DNA of 64,000 nt from contig NC_092567.1 in NCBI RefSeq assembly GCF_037975245.1, forward strand, positions 17,906,376 to 17,970,375, given 5' to 3'. A model generated the notes under the pieces. The model ran no database searches and had not been told where the DNA came from. It was given only the letters and a program-made list of their open reading frames with translations. The position numbers and the translations under genes were made by a program. Positions 11,949 to 24,266 of the stretch are shown one piece after another; the stretch's first letter is position 1; every line of letters starts with the position of its first letter. The DNA comes from Apostichopus japonicus (Eukaryota > Echinodermata > Holothuroidea > Aspidochirotida > Stichopodidae).

Positions 11949-12824
11949 TTAACGCTCTCTGTGACAAGAGGCACAAAAGGCCGAGACGTCTTTTTCCACT
12001 TCGTCCTGTTCGCTGCTGCCGTCCTGGCTTCGTTCCAACTATTCCAACCTGTTCTCCTCCTCTCTTTTTCTACTGTCCTCCGTCATGTTACTTTAGGCCT
12101 TCATCTTGCCTTGAACCTTCTGTGGTCCATTCCATGGCCATGTAATTGTTGCCTGCCCTGTCTTTTCGCAGCACATGTCCTAGCTAGTTCCATCTTCCCG
12201 TCGTGATTTCATTACTTATCCTATCCAAGTTGGTCACTCTCTCATAATCTCTTCATAACTGATGGTCTGTGGGTATCTTATTTTAAGTATTTTCTTGAGG
12301 TATTTATACTTGAATGTATCCAGTTTCTTTTCTCCTAATTACGTTATCTTCCATGCCTTACATCCATACAGCAATATGATCTTACAAGGGTTTTGAATGG
12401 TGATTTAGTTTGTCTCCCGATTTTTCCTTGGTATCAAATTCTAGTCAGGCTCCAGAATGCTACCGTAGCTTTCCCCAGCCTACATTTAATATCTTCTGTT
12501 GCATCCCCAATTTTATAAACTTTTGCACCAAGGTAGGGAAATTCAGCATCCTCAAATCTCCACAACGTTGACCGTTCACTTCTGCTCATTCTGTGTATTT
12601 AACCTCATCATCTTGTTATTACCAACATTAACTTTCAATCCAACCATTGCTGCCTCATTCACTACTCTATTAGTCTTCCTCTGAACATGATCAAATTTAG
12701 AAGATAACATGTCAGCAAAATCTAAGTCTTCGAAAACCTGCCCCAGTTACATTTCTCATTATCTAGTCGATGACCAAAAGGATTAAAAACTCTGACATTA
12801 CACAACCTTGTCGGACACCATATG
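11949..12824 (-). pseudogene. LINE ORF2, C-terminal part
   Basis: Read on the - strand, the segment starts at a reverse transcriptase motif GVRQGCVMS (near 12,800-12,818). It passes through degenerate thumb and C-terminal sequence with frameshifts and ends with KDVSAFCASCHRER and a TAA stop at 11,951-11,949. It lacks the N-terminal half, which is found at 19,852-20,760, so the two pieces look like one LINE copy split by an insertion. The clade cannot be set from the sequence alone. Confidence 0.8.
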
Positions 12825-13098
12825 TAGGGGCGTATCCAGGATTTTCTAACCCGGGGGGCGCAAAGTACTATCTAAGCGGAGCACCACCATCTTGGCGATG
12901 TCTTGGCGTTTTTCTTCTGCTCCCTCCTTTTCTCCCTTTCTACTTTTTCTCTCTTTTTTTCTTTTTCTTTTCCCTTCCTTCCTCTCCTTCCTCCTCATTT
13001 TCCCCCTCTTTTTTCCCTTTCTTCTCTTTTCTTTTTGTCTCCTCTTTTTCTTACCCGGGGGACGCACGCCCCAACGCCTCTCCCTGGATACGCGCCTG
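12825..13098. mobile_element. hAT-like MITE with polypyrimidine core
   Basis: The left end TAGGGGCGTATCCAGG is inverted at the right end (CCTGGATACGCGCCTG, ending near 13,096). Inside are CCCGGGGGG, the phrase ACTATCTAAGCGGAGC and a long CT-rich tract. Related copies lie at 17,871-19,851 and 39,453-39,941. The left flank is LINE sequence while the right flank is not, so it does not have a simple target duplication of its own. Confidence 0.75.
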
Positions 13099-16000
13099 AG
13101 AGTGTACGTTCAGCTGGCATTCACCAGCCAGCCATGTAGATGATGAAGGGGGCTAGTAGTCCCAATATTGTGATATTGTGATATGTTGTGGGCGGAGGTC
13201 ATATATTCGTTTGAGTTCACCAGGGGTCAAATTGTGGAAACCATTGTTTATCACAATATTTCAACAAGGACAGATGTCATATTTAGTGTTTTGATGTATC
13301 ACATTTAGTACAAGAAGCCAGTTGTTGAGGTCAATGGTCATTTCAGGACAGCCTGTGTTATTGTGAATTATTGTTTGTCACATCACACTGCTTTTCACTG
13401 TACTACTAAGATCAAAATGACATCTAATGATCACCGTTTTATCTTTGTAACCATAACTTTGAAACAGCTATGAACAATGAAAGGATCTAATTGAAATGGA
13501 GTTATATTGTGAGAATTACCGTATACACACAGTCTCTATATAAATTACAAAGCCACTATCGTTTATGCCAAAGAATCTACGATATGACGAATAGCAGCAA
13601 CCAATCAAAGCATTGGCTTCATATGATTTGCTTTAAACAAGAAGATATTCATTGTATGTGTGGCTAAATGTGTAAGACTGCATTGACTCCTTACATAAGG
13701 GCTCATTCTGGACACTCAAAGAGTAAACTTCAGAAATAAGAGATCTGCCAAGCAAGATGATATACCAAATTGGAATTGGTCTAAAGTCCGAGTGCAGAAA
13801 ACTGGACTCGAGTACTATAAACGTGTGGGTATTACACATTTCTTTGTGGGTATACTGTGCGGGTGGGATGTACATTAACTACGTGTCAAGTTGTTGCCAC
13901 ATTGTTCAGTTCAGTGGTGTTGTTATTGTTTGTTGTGTAGGGCAATCAATCTTGTAAAGCTTTATACAATAGACACATCCCTACCTGTGATTCATTGATT
14001 AACGGTAAACTGTAACCGTGGGTGCTTTTTTGTTTTTTAAATTATGTGATGCAACTTACCCTGCAGGTAGAAACAATTAAGCACAAGAACACTGTGATTC
14101 AACAAATTTGAACACATTGTTAGTAACAGATGATGAAGCCACAAATGAAAGTATGAGTTCATGTATAAGAATTCAATATAATAACAATTTTGGAAGCTAG
14201 GAAAGTTTAAAGAAAATGGTTACACATCTCTAAAACAGTAATGGCGTTCCGTTATAACAATTCCTCATTCATATAAACACTTAAAAGACATGCCGTTTTA
14301 CCTGCAACTTTAAAGCAGGGAGTTGAAAAAAAATATTCATCTGTTTGCACAAATCGTAGATATAAGCCTCAGTGTCAACGTGTAAATTGTGTAAACAAGA
14401 GTACAACGACACAGGATTCGGTATTTGAGCAGGTTTCCAATAACATGTTTTCGTACTTTTTGGAATAATATCTTTCTTTCTTTCTTTAAAAAAAACCGCA
14501 ACTTCTCAAAAGAACCAACATTCTTCCAATCCTTTGTATAGATGATTGAATTTGTTTCAAAACAAATAAATGATAACAATCAACCGCAAAGTACAAGGTT
14601 AAAAACACTCCCGGCGTTACAAAGAAGTTTTATGCTGAAAGCAGTCAATGATGCGTTCCCAAATTTTCTGTGATTTGTTTGGCTAATAGTCCCTACCATT
14701 GTCTGCAAACATTTTTTGCATTTATCGTGCACAATTAACACAACGTATTATGTTTAAATAACTTATTTATATAGCGCATTATACCGACGGTCTCAATGCA
14801 ACTAATTGTAACGTTGCTGTCCCGTGTAGAGATAGCAAAGTTTGTACTATAGGCTCTCATGTGATTGCAACGTGTAAGGTTGGCCACAGTGGACAAAATT
14901 CAGAAATTATGACGACATATCAGGAGGCAGGACTTTTTTATGTCTACGTAAAATTGATTTGATGTGGACATAAATTCAAATTAATGCTGGCATATACTAA
15001 AATGATGCTGGCACCGTAACGTACCAGCTGCGTACTGATAATGCAGTTGGCACCTTCCTCTTTCAATCTGTTTCAATCTGTGTGAATATTAATGTACATT
15101 TAAAGAGTTGTGTCTGTATTGCATGTATGGGCTACCACATTATGTCAAAATATTCTTGCTATGAGTTGCACTTCTCTTTATATAGTAAGTACACCTTGTA
15201 AAGGGTTTCAGTGCAAACACATGAATTTATTTGTAATCTAAGATAATACATATAATATTAATGTCCCCACGTTTCCATAGGCATGAGTTGTATAATTTGC
15301 ATTTATGATTTTCAATATGCACATTATAAACCTATAACTATAGGATATCCGTTGCGCACAAGCCAATGTTTTTGTCAGGGGTCATTATAACTAAGTATTG
15401 TGCGTTCCTGTAGAGGTAATTTAAAGTGCATGTTTTCATGGAGGAACGTGGGGACGCAAGTTTTTTCTGAGAGGACGCAAACAATTTTTAAGATGTTGTA
15501 TCCCGGCGCTGGCGCAACTCTTAAAATCCCAGTAACATTACTAAGAATAATACTTGGTATTAATATAAGATTTTTCTATTTGTACAGCTTTCTGCTGATT
15601 TCTCAAGTCTTGCTAATGTAAACCTGTGAAACTACATTCTTTTCATTCCTTTATCAACATCTGGGCAGAATGTTAGACAAGTTTCTAAAACAAGCTAAGG
15701 TTTCAATGCACACAAAATGCAAGCAAGCTGCAGAATGTTCAGGTTGGTTGTGCATGAAAAATTAATGGTAGCTTTATCATTTCAATTTGTATATGGTGGC
15801 ATCCAATAAATATATGTTTGAACAAGAGTGGATAGAGGGTGTGGGTCGAACCTCTTTTTCATAGCACACATAAATTCAAAAGAAACATGTCCTAGCTGTG
15901 TTAGATCTAGTTATAGTTTCAGTTTCCGTTCCTTCATTTCAGTATAAATAGCATAAAATACAATTATGTTTAATAAGAGAGAATAAAACGTATGATAGAT

Positions 16001-16497
16001 AAATTCCATAAAAGCGATTAAAGGCAATTAAGAGTTAGTAAAAAAAGCAACAGTTTTCAAAGTGTTAGTCAACTGAAAATAATTAGGAAATATCAATAAA
16101 CATATATTAAATCAAATCATTTAAGATACCATTTTGAATAATAAAATATGCTCTGCATAGAAATGAATTTGTGATAATTTCAACCCAATATTATGTTGTG
16201 CTATTGCACGATGTCATAGAAGTATGATGCTTTCATCGGTTTGAGTGCATGTGTGTGTGTGTTTGCACACATTTGTGCGTGTGTTTGTGTGAACGCTCGC
16301 GTACTCGTACTTCAAGTCTGCGTGCGTTTTTAAGAATAATCCTTCTTTCGGGGTTTCTGCAATCCCTCTTGCGTTCTTGATAAATGTAATGTGAACGGTC
16401 GCGGACTTATGGTGACCTGAGATTTCCGACTAAGCTATAATATCCGCTCTATCCAGTTGTAATTTGGCGGGTATTTTTGAACGTGCAGTAGGCGTGA
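13099..16497. other. AT-rich, no gene recognised
   Basis: This is part of the 7-kb block that interrupts the LINE. It holds short open frames without recognisable domains and a TG-rich microsatellite near 16,250-16,290. No exon with good splice context was found. Confidence 0.5.
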
Positions 16498-16536
16498 GGT
16501 ATACCATGGAGCTGTTTATAGCTCCATGGGTATACC
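16498..16536. repeat. 39-bp near-perfect hairpin
   Basis: GGTATACCATGGAGCT, a 6-base loop GTTTAT, then AGCTCCATGGGTATACC form a 16-bp inverted repeat with one extra base. The core ATGGAGCTGTTTATAGC with its completing TCCAT recurs exactly at 50,694-50,715. Confidence 0.85.
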
Positions 16537-17164
16537 TACGTTGTGTTTGTTCAAATGTCAGGCCGGGCCTTTCTTAACAGAAACACTACCTAACGACACT
16601 ATACGTAAACACATTTTATTTTTCTTCGCACCGATTCGACCAACACTGCATAAAAGTCACCGTTAAGTTTGTGAGACTAGAACAAACTGAATGACAGTCC
16701 ACTTAAATCTAATAAACTATAATTCATTGAACGCCAAACTCACAGGTTTTTGAAGAGGCCAAAAAACGGTAATTTATGATTACTTCGAAACGGATGATTT
16801 TGGACTCGGTTGCTACGGCAGTTACTAAAAGGCTAGAAGCCTTACGTATGGCCTAGCATATAATGACGTTACATTAGCCTACGCATATACCTTGCTAGGT
16901 GTTAAGACCTAATATTAAATGCCTTCGATGTTGGATTAGCCTCAAATACGACATCAGCAGTAAAACAGTGACTAGCAAGATCGTTCGCTCATCCATTTGA
17001 AATGTTTGTAAGAAATTTGAATCTGGGTTAACGTGTAATGAATATAGTAAAACGGATTGGTTTGAAATTTGAATAAAGTATACTGTTTACGTTTATGCGC
17101 AGTGGTGTATGCAGTAGAACCTACCAAAATAGTACAGCACTATGGCGGGCAACCAGTCTCAAAT

Positions 17165-17712
17165 TGTGGGGAATCGACTTATACCGATTTAAATCGACAT
17201 ATACCAATTTCCTTCGACATATACTAGTTTTCAGCAGCTTAAATTGACTTCTACCGATTTAAATCGACATATACCAGTTTAATTCTACATATAATCGATC
17301 TAAATCGACATATACCAGTTTAATTCGACATATAATCGATCTAAATCGACATATACAATTTAAATCGATGATAAGTAAAATAAACCGGTATATGTCAATT
17401 TAAATCGACAGTGACCAGTTTTAATCGATGATATGTCGAATTAAATCGGTATATGTCAATTTAAATCGACATATACCAATTTAATTCGACTTATACCAGT
17501 TTAAATCGACATATTTAAATCGACATATACCAATTTAAAACGATGATATGTAAAATAAATCGGTATATGTCAATTTAAATCGACATCTACTAGTTTAAAT
17601 CGATGATATGTCGAATTAAATCGGTAGAAGTCAATTGCCTTGGACTTATACCAGTTTCTAGCAACTCAAATTGACATATACCTATTTAAATCGACATATC
17701 ATCGATAAAGCT
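17165..17712. repeat. Palindromic AAATCGACATATACC satellite
   Basis: Roughly 20 to 25 degenerate units of 20-28 bp built from AAATCGACATATACCAGTTT. Units appear in both orientations (CGACATATACC and GGTATATGTCAATTTAAAT), so the array can fold on itself. No gene is present. Confidence 0.9.
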
Positions 17713-17870
17713 CATTAACATATTCCAAATTCCGATTTTGGTGATGATTGACATGTGAAGATACATCCCGTGCAGTCACCTGACAAGGCGGGCGAATAAT
17801 GAAATAGTTCCAAATTTACCAAGCTAGCAAGGGTGTTCATCATGATTATGTCAATGGTAATCAGGGGCGT

Positions 17871-19851
17871 ATCCAGGATTTTTTAACCCGGGGGGGGGGG
17901 ACGCGAATTACTATCTAAGCGGAGCGCCACCGCAGCGTACAAGATAATTTCTGGTTTTGATACCCCCCAGATCACCGGAAATGGCACTTCTCAGGCTTGA
18001 AATGACCAACCAGATGTACACTTCTGCCTGAGAACCAAGAATTTCTCAATAGTTTTTTTCATCCATAACCTTTTGGAAGATGTCACCAGTCACCATCATG
18101 TTCGACCTCACCGCATCTCCTGTGGATCATTGCTTTTTGTAGGTGATTCTACGTCGCGGCCCACAATACCCGTAAGCCCCACTTTTCAAGGTTTTTATTA
18201 TTTGTTCAGAATTTGAAAATTCACAAATTCTCGTGAATAAATTCACTTCAAAACATTCCCATAATGTTGCACAAAAATTCATATGTGGACAACCAATACA
18301 GGAAAACCTTCAACACCTAACAGACCGGTAAAAATTGCATGGAGGGAATAATGATGAAGAATGGTGGTCAGGGAATTTTCGAAAATTCAGACACAGTTAA
18401 TTAATTGGTGTACATCTATTAAAACCTCTTATAACGGCTACTAAAACACTTCGTTGAAGGAAATGGAAAAAAAAGGTACTTCCGAAACCGAATACTACAC
18501 CTATCTACAGTTAGAGGCTGTTCATCCCGGAGCGCCATTTTCATGCTCACTGATATGATGTGATATCTGCTGTTTGCTTTAAAAATTCGAATAGTTGAAA
18601 GGAGACTGAAATAAGTAACTATTATCTGTTCATTGTGTAATGCTCCACCCGGGTGTAACGATGAGCTTGGCGGGCTCCTGGCCCAAAGGGGCCCCTATCA
18701 GGAGGTCTAAGCAAGGGCGTCCTCAGAAATGTTTACAAGGGGGGGGGGGAGTCAGTACGTCATAAAGGTGTAACACACTACTTGATACTATCTAAGCGGA
18801 GCGCCACCATCGGTTGGCGCGGAGCGCACGACGATTTCTTTGCCAAAAAAATACTCCTAGATCGTCGGAAAAGACACTTCCCGTTCAAGTTGCTTTTACA
18901 CATCGGTTATTTTGAGATCTCATGTCTTAGGATTTTGACTTTCAATAATTTCAGTAATGCATTATGGGTCCGTATGCAATTAACATAACTAGAGAACTGT
19001 CGGTTGGGGGAAATCATTGAAATGTCAAATGCTTAACTTTTTTTTGAATTTGTGATATTCCAGGGGGAGTGGGCAAGTTCCCCTATACTGTATGGAGTAA
19101 AATGGAGACTACTGTACAAATACAGTAATCAAACCTTAGCATAAACCTAATTTCGGCTGAAACTTTGTCTCCATCTAAGCCTAATTTCCCGTGCTTTTTT
19201 ACTTACCAGATACACCGAAGGCATCTTTACTACGTCTTTCTACTACGGTCGAAGGTCATTAATTAAGTTTCGTAACTCATCGGGAAACGATTAGAGGGGT
19301 GGGCGTATGTTTGTGGGCGCGCGTTTTCATGCAGATGGGAACAATCTCAAGAAGTGATGGGTTCGTCATGTTCCCAGACGACTCGGTCGAGTTCGAGACC
19401 AGCCGCAGTTGGTTTCATAGTACAATTGTACAATTTAAGGCGTCCATACACACACACTCGTTATCATATATAGTACCGGTATATATATAGATATCTACAT
19501 TACTGAGAGAGTAAAAATGGAAACGTCAAAAATGGAGTTGGTCGGTGTAAGGGGAAGGGTGAGGCGCACACCCCCTCCGTAATCCTCGATTCGTCACTGG
19601 CTACCCTGTGTATATAATAGTGATCAGCGCTGTAATTATGACTGTTCCTCTTCTCTTCCTGGTATCTTGGCGTTTATCTTTTACTCCCTCCTTTTCTCCT
19701 TTTCTCTCTTTCTTCTTTTTCTTTTCCCTTCCTTCCTCCCCTTCCTCCTCTTTTTTCTCCCTCTTTTTTCCTTTTTTTCTTCTCTTTTTTTCTCTCCTCT
19801 TTTTCTTACCCGGGGGCGCGCGCCCCCAACGCCCCCCTCGATACGCGCCTG
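17871..19851. mobile_element. Larger hAT-like element or nested copies
   Basis: The left end CAGGGGCGTATCCAGGATTT starts at 17,871. The matching right end GATACGCGCCTG closes at 19,851 after a CT-rich tract like that of the MITE at 12,825. The phrase TACTATCTAAGCGGAGCG occurs twice (17,910 and 18,786), so this may be two copies joined or one copy with an insertion. There is no transposase domain. It forms the right edge of the block inserted in the LINE. Confidence 0.6.
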
Positions 19852-20760
19852 ATATTATGTGATGTGGAACCAGTCAGTTAGCTTGCCTTCATTTAACACT
19901 GCACAGCTTTTCTGGAATTCTGTAGTTCTTAAGTATTTGCCATAGGCTTGGTCTATGTACAGAGCCGAATGCCTTTTCGAAGTCAATGAAATAAAGGCAT
20001 AGAGTTGATATCCACTAACATGAATGTTCCATAATATTCCTTAAGATGAAGATTTGCTTGGTTGTCCCTCTACATTTTCTGAACCCGGCCTGGTCTTTCC
20101 TGAGATGTTTATCTATGCCATCCCTTATTCGTCCAATCAGTTTTCTGCCAAAAACTTTGCTAATGACAGGTAGTAGAGTAATTCCTCTCCAATTGTTGCA
20201 ATCCTTCAAGTCTCCTTTATTGGGGATTTTGACTATAATACCTTTACTCCACACATCTGGTATACTTTCATCATTCCCTTATCATTGCCTTTAGCATTTC
20301 TGCATGTATCCGATCTATTCCTGGTGTTTTCCATTTCTCAGTGCCTGAAGTGATTTTCTGACATCAAATAAAGTTTTTTCTGATTTGGCTATGTCCAGGT
20401 TTTCGTCAATTACTATCCCATGTTCATCTGTAACTGGGTGCTGTGGCTCATCTCTATTTAAAACACAACAAAAGTGATCATTCCACCTTTCTTTCCTGGC
20501 ACTAGCATCTTTAGTGATCCCCTTTGCTTATGTTTTATGACTGCAAATTCTTTCTTCTTTTTGTCATTTTCCTGGTAATCATGTAAAGTTCTTTCAATCT
20601 CCTCTTTGCTGCTGCATGCTCAGCTTTGCCTGCTAGCCCATCTATCGATTCTCTTTTGCCCTTTTTTGCAATGCTTTTAACTTCCTTGTCTTTTTCAAGA
20701 TATTCACTCTGGACTTTCCTTTAGCTCTCTCAGACACGATAGAAACATTTTAAGCCTGTT
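19852..20760 (-). pseudogene. LINE ORF2, N-terminal RT part
   Basis: On the - strand the frame at 20,254-20,015 carries NNWRGITLLPVISKVF and KDQAGFRKCRGTTKQIF. Downstream is the catalytic motif A region FIDFEKAFGSV (about 20,000-19,966). Upstream, 20,760-20,300, lies the linker region with stops and frameshifts (NGKTPGIDRIHAEMLK-like). The piece ends with TGG TTC CAC ATC ACA, exactly where the piece at 12,824 resumes with GVRQGC. The family is non-LTR retrotransposon reverse transcriptase; this copy is dead. Confidence 0.85.
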
Positions 20761-21500
20761 TGTGTACAACATTTCATACGGGTACGTGTTCTATGTGTAC
20801 GATGATATTGCTGTTCTACTACAGGAACTTTTGTGCAACAGCAATACTTGTCAATGGGTTAACAGTTTACCTCTTTATAAATACAATATTATGGCTGTTC
20901 ATGTGAAAGGATCTGTTGTACAGCCACCTCTCTAGATGGTATGTTAACAGTTCTCTACTGTGAGTTTAAAATAGCATTGCTGTTCAGATACAGGGCAGGT
21001 GGTAATGCAACATCTAACCTAGAGTCTCTTATTCAATGTCGAAGACATACAAAACCAAGGCCTTCTTGGTACTCAGTATTAGAGAAGAGTGTTAAATTAA
21101 GATCAGAGAAGCCTACTTTACTAGTGGCAGCGTTAATCACGTTCAGCTCTACAAGCAAAAAAGGAAGCAATATTTGCTAGGTCACCGTTCAGCGCCGTTC
21201 AGCGCATAAAATGAGTAGAACAATAAAGAGAGAATATGTTTAACAATCATGTCGTATGAAACCTGTCTGACAACCGTATAGCCGCACATAAGGTAGTGTT
21301 GAATAACAGAGTTTACCTCTTAGCACCAACTAGTCTCCATCTACCAAAGGCTTTCACATAGCTTTCCCAGCTTTGGGTTTTGCCCGTTACAGCGCTTCTT
21401 CTCTCGATTTGGTAATCTGTAAACTAGGAAAGTAAAAACATGAAACAAAAGAGTAGCATAGTAACTATAATTTAAATGGTGCCAGAGAGATAATCTTACA
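20761..21500. other. Intergenic, no gene recognised
   Basis: An 80-codon frame at 20,941-21,180 has no recognised domain. A short phrase here (ATACAGGGCAGGTGGTAATGCA) resembles one at 11,911-11,932 on the other side of the LINE, which may reflect an older repeat. Confidence 0.4.
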
Positions 21501-21656
21501 CATGGATTTCAGTTTGTTACCTAAAAATATAATACCTTGTTTGTCATCAGGGAGTGTGTACATGAATCTAACATAGGTATGTTACCACAATGGAGTAGAT
21601 GAAAGTCAGTTTTGAATAAATAAAAGGTAATTTTAGGTAACAAACTGAAATCCATG
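21501..21656. mobile_element. Small MITE with 27-bp inverted repeats
   Basis: CATGGATTTCAGTTTGTTAC and its continuation CTAAAAAT (21,501-21,528) are inverted at 21,630-21,656. The element is about 156 bp and non-coding, and lies only 60 bp left of the next transposon. Confidence 0.7.
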
Positions 21657-22090
21657 GTTCTACACTAGTGACTTCTCCTCTACCATGATTACTGTAAAAG
21701 ATTGGTTTCACCATGCATATGGGCGATTCCGTGAAAACAGGGACATGTCTCCAAAATTTCAAAATCATTTCTGCAGCCATATTTGGCTTCTAATATACTA
21801 TAAACACATTTAGGGTCTGGGTTATGTACTTTTTTTTCCAACTATATCACGTTCTTCTACCAAAAAATGTGAATACCTGACTAATGTTGATTTTTGAGGG
21901 AACATTTGAGGAAGTAGTATGGATATTTCAAAGTCTCAGATTTCCATATTTGAAAGCACCCTAAATAAATTTGTTATATATGTATTGGTAGTGCCATTAG
22001 TGATATATTAAAATATTAATCACAATTCCTCCAAACAGTTTTGGTTTGTAGGCATATATGGCTGTAACGACACATAGCTGATTTGAGAGC

Positions 22091-22305
22091 GTAATGCGAG
22101 TTACCGAAAGACCAAGTTTTTAACTCTTTTTTTTCACTGGGGCAGATAATTTCCTGCCATTTCATATTATGCTTCTAGTCAAAGTAAAGAGTATAAAAAT
22201 AGTTGAAAGAATTAGAAATGTACCTAGTATATAGATATAAATAGACATTGAAAACTGTAATGCGAGTTACCAGTAATGCGAGTTACCGCTGTAATGCGAG
22301 TTACC
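22091..22305. repeat. GTAATGCGAGTTACC cluster, left
   Basis: Exact copies lie at 22,091-22,105, 22,257-22,271, 22,273-22,287 and 22,291-22,305. The motif is itself a short inverted repeat (GTAA...TTAC). They sit 370-590 bp inside the left end of the surrounding transposon. Confidence 0.9.
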
Positions 22306-23856
22306 ATATATCATTCCAATCACACTTGCAGTACTACTGATTAACAAAACAATACAGCGCACTAAATACTTATATAAGGTGTGCACAGTAGTTACTTCCT
22401 GTACCCAGAATGCACTGCAATCTCGATTACATCACATGTGACCCTTAAAACAGTTCCAACAGACATTGATGATTTTATCACCTGACCTTTGTGGAATCAC
22501 GGACCTACCAAGTTGCATTCAACTGTGACATCATCAAATGAGTAAAGTTAGCCTATTCTTTCTCCATTTTCATGGGATAGTAATTGCTTAGTACAATATT
22601 TAGGACAAATTGTGAGAGCTTAGGCTATATTAGTCTGTAGCCTATCACATAGTAATCTATATGTTCAAGGATGGGCAAATATTGTAAATCATGACCATTA
22701 TAATGTGCCTAACATCTTGATGGAAATTAGTCTTGATGTGAAAGCTGATGCTGCCAAGGGTGTGGGCACCTCAGAATTAGTGGGGTGGGCAGAGGGGATG
22801 GGACAGACGGGGAGTTTGCATAGGGGATGATTGGGGCTGCTTGGGGGGATGGGGCAGGATTGCGGAGGCTTGGTCAGTTGGAGTAGATTGATGTGGTTTA
22901 CCAATTCAAACGTGGGTTCCCCAAATATCATGATGTGCAAACCCCTTTCCCCAATATGAGTGTATAATCACTGCAATGTGAAAATCAACCTTTACTCCAA
23001 AGCATTTCAAATCCCCAAATTACACAAAATAAGGCAGGCCACCGGATTTCACGGGAATTGATAACTGGAAATGGCCGAACCCAGGGATGACAAAACTTCC
23101 TATCGATGAAGCCAGATGATAAAGAAGTTGGGAACGCCTTTGATTGCTAATAGTTGTGGCCAATTCAAGTTTGCATCAAAATTCTAATTTGATACAAAAC
23201 ACCATCCATTCAAGGTTATCTAGAATGGCCATATATAGCTACCACCATGCCCTCATACCGCATGATGAAACATCTATTGTGTTATTGTTGATAATGTTAT
23301 TATACTGATAGAATTAGGAACAAGGATTGTTTTATTAGTTACATGCTTTTCCTAAGAACCCTAAATACAAATTTCCAAAGGACCAATCACTTGTTAACAT
23401 GCCAAAGAAACTTTTCTTGTAATTCACTATATAAGTTGTGAACCTGTTTAACTTTCAGTAGATGTTTTGAGACATTAAAATGGAAGAGGAGAGCTACCAG
23501 ATTGCTTGGATTAGCTTCATTGGAAATTGGATTGATAATTCAAGAGTGTACATTGCAATCTTGTAAGTCAACAATTTTGGATTGGCTTGATTGGAAATAT
23601 GCATTGATAATTCAATAGTGTACATTGCAATCTTGTTAGTCAACAATTCTTCAGTTGATTTTCTGGTTCAATCAGCTTCGATTATTATTGATATAATTGA
23701 CAGGATGTTTTGCAAATTGTTGTTAAAATGTTGTTAAAAGTTTTGGAAAGAGTTTTTCAGTTTCTAAGAGTTTCCAAGAGTTTCAAAAATGGCTTTGGAG
23801 CATATCTCTTTCAAAGAATTTGATGAATAAAGAGCAAATCGATGACTGGAAAAAGT

Positions 23857-24251
23857 GTAATGCGAGTTACCGTAATGCGAGTTACCAGACTTTTCCCCCC
23901 TCCATACCACATCTGAAGTTGTTTCATATTTTCTACTGCTGATATATAAACATCAGTAGGGTAGATATCTTGTACATGTATACAATTGAAGAAATCATTC
24001 TTTGTTTGAGCACAGTGCCATTTTGTACCGGTGTCAATTTTTCAGGTGTCCTTTTTCCGTAATGCGAGTTACCGATATTTGGAAGCGCACCATACATTAA
24101 GGCGAACACAATTATAATTCTTGATAATTTAATATTGTAGCTATGAATGTTGGGTATAACACCACAGAAAATTGAGGAGTTACACTAAACCATATTCGAG
24201 CCACAGCACTTGGATTATAAAAAAACAGCAAAAAGTGTAATGCGAGTTACC
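23857..24251. repeat. GTAATGCGAGTTACC cluster, right
   Basis: Exact copies lie at 23,857-23,871, 23,872-23,886 (directly abutting), 24,059-24,073 and 24,237-24,251. The last one touches the terminal inverted repeat. All eight copies in the element have the same orientation. Confidence 0.9.
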
Positions 24252-24266
24252 ATGGAATCGCCCATA

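Larger units (their letters stand above)
21720..24264. mobile_element. TA-flanked DNA transposon with subterminal repeats
   Basis: The left end TGGGCGATTCCGTG follows TA (21,718-21,719). The right end CATGGAATCGCCCA precedes TA (24,265-24,266), so the ends are inverted repeats of about 14 bp with a TA duplication. Inside are eight exact copies of GTAATGCGAGTTACC in two clusters. No transposase is recognisable, so the 2.5-kb copy appears non-autonomous. The superfamily is not assigned. Confidence 0.7.

Noticed and set aside
12846-13143. Several open frames rich in Phe/Ser/Leu or Lys/Glu (also 19,608-19,862)
   Set aside because: They are translations of the CT-rich tract inside the hAT-like MITEs.
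20941-21180. 80-codon open frame as a gene
   Set aside because: No domain, no splice support; flanked by LINE and MITE sequence.
22091-24251. CRISPR-like array
   Set aside because: Repeats of 15 bp with very unequal spacing in a eukaryotic DNA transposon; no cas genes.
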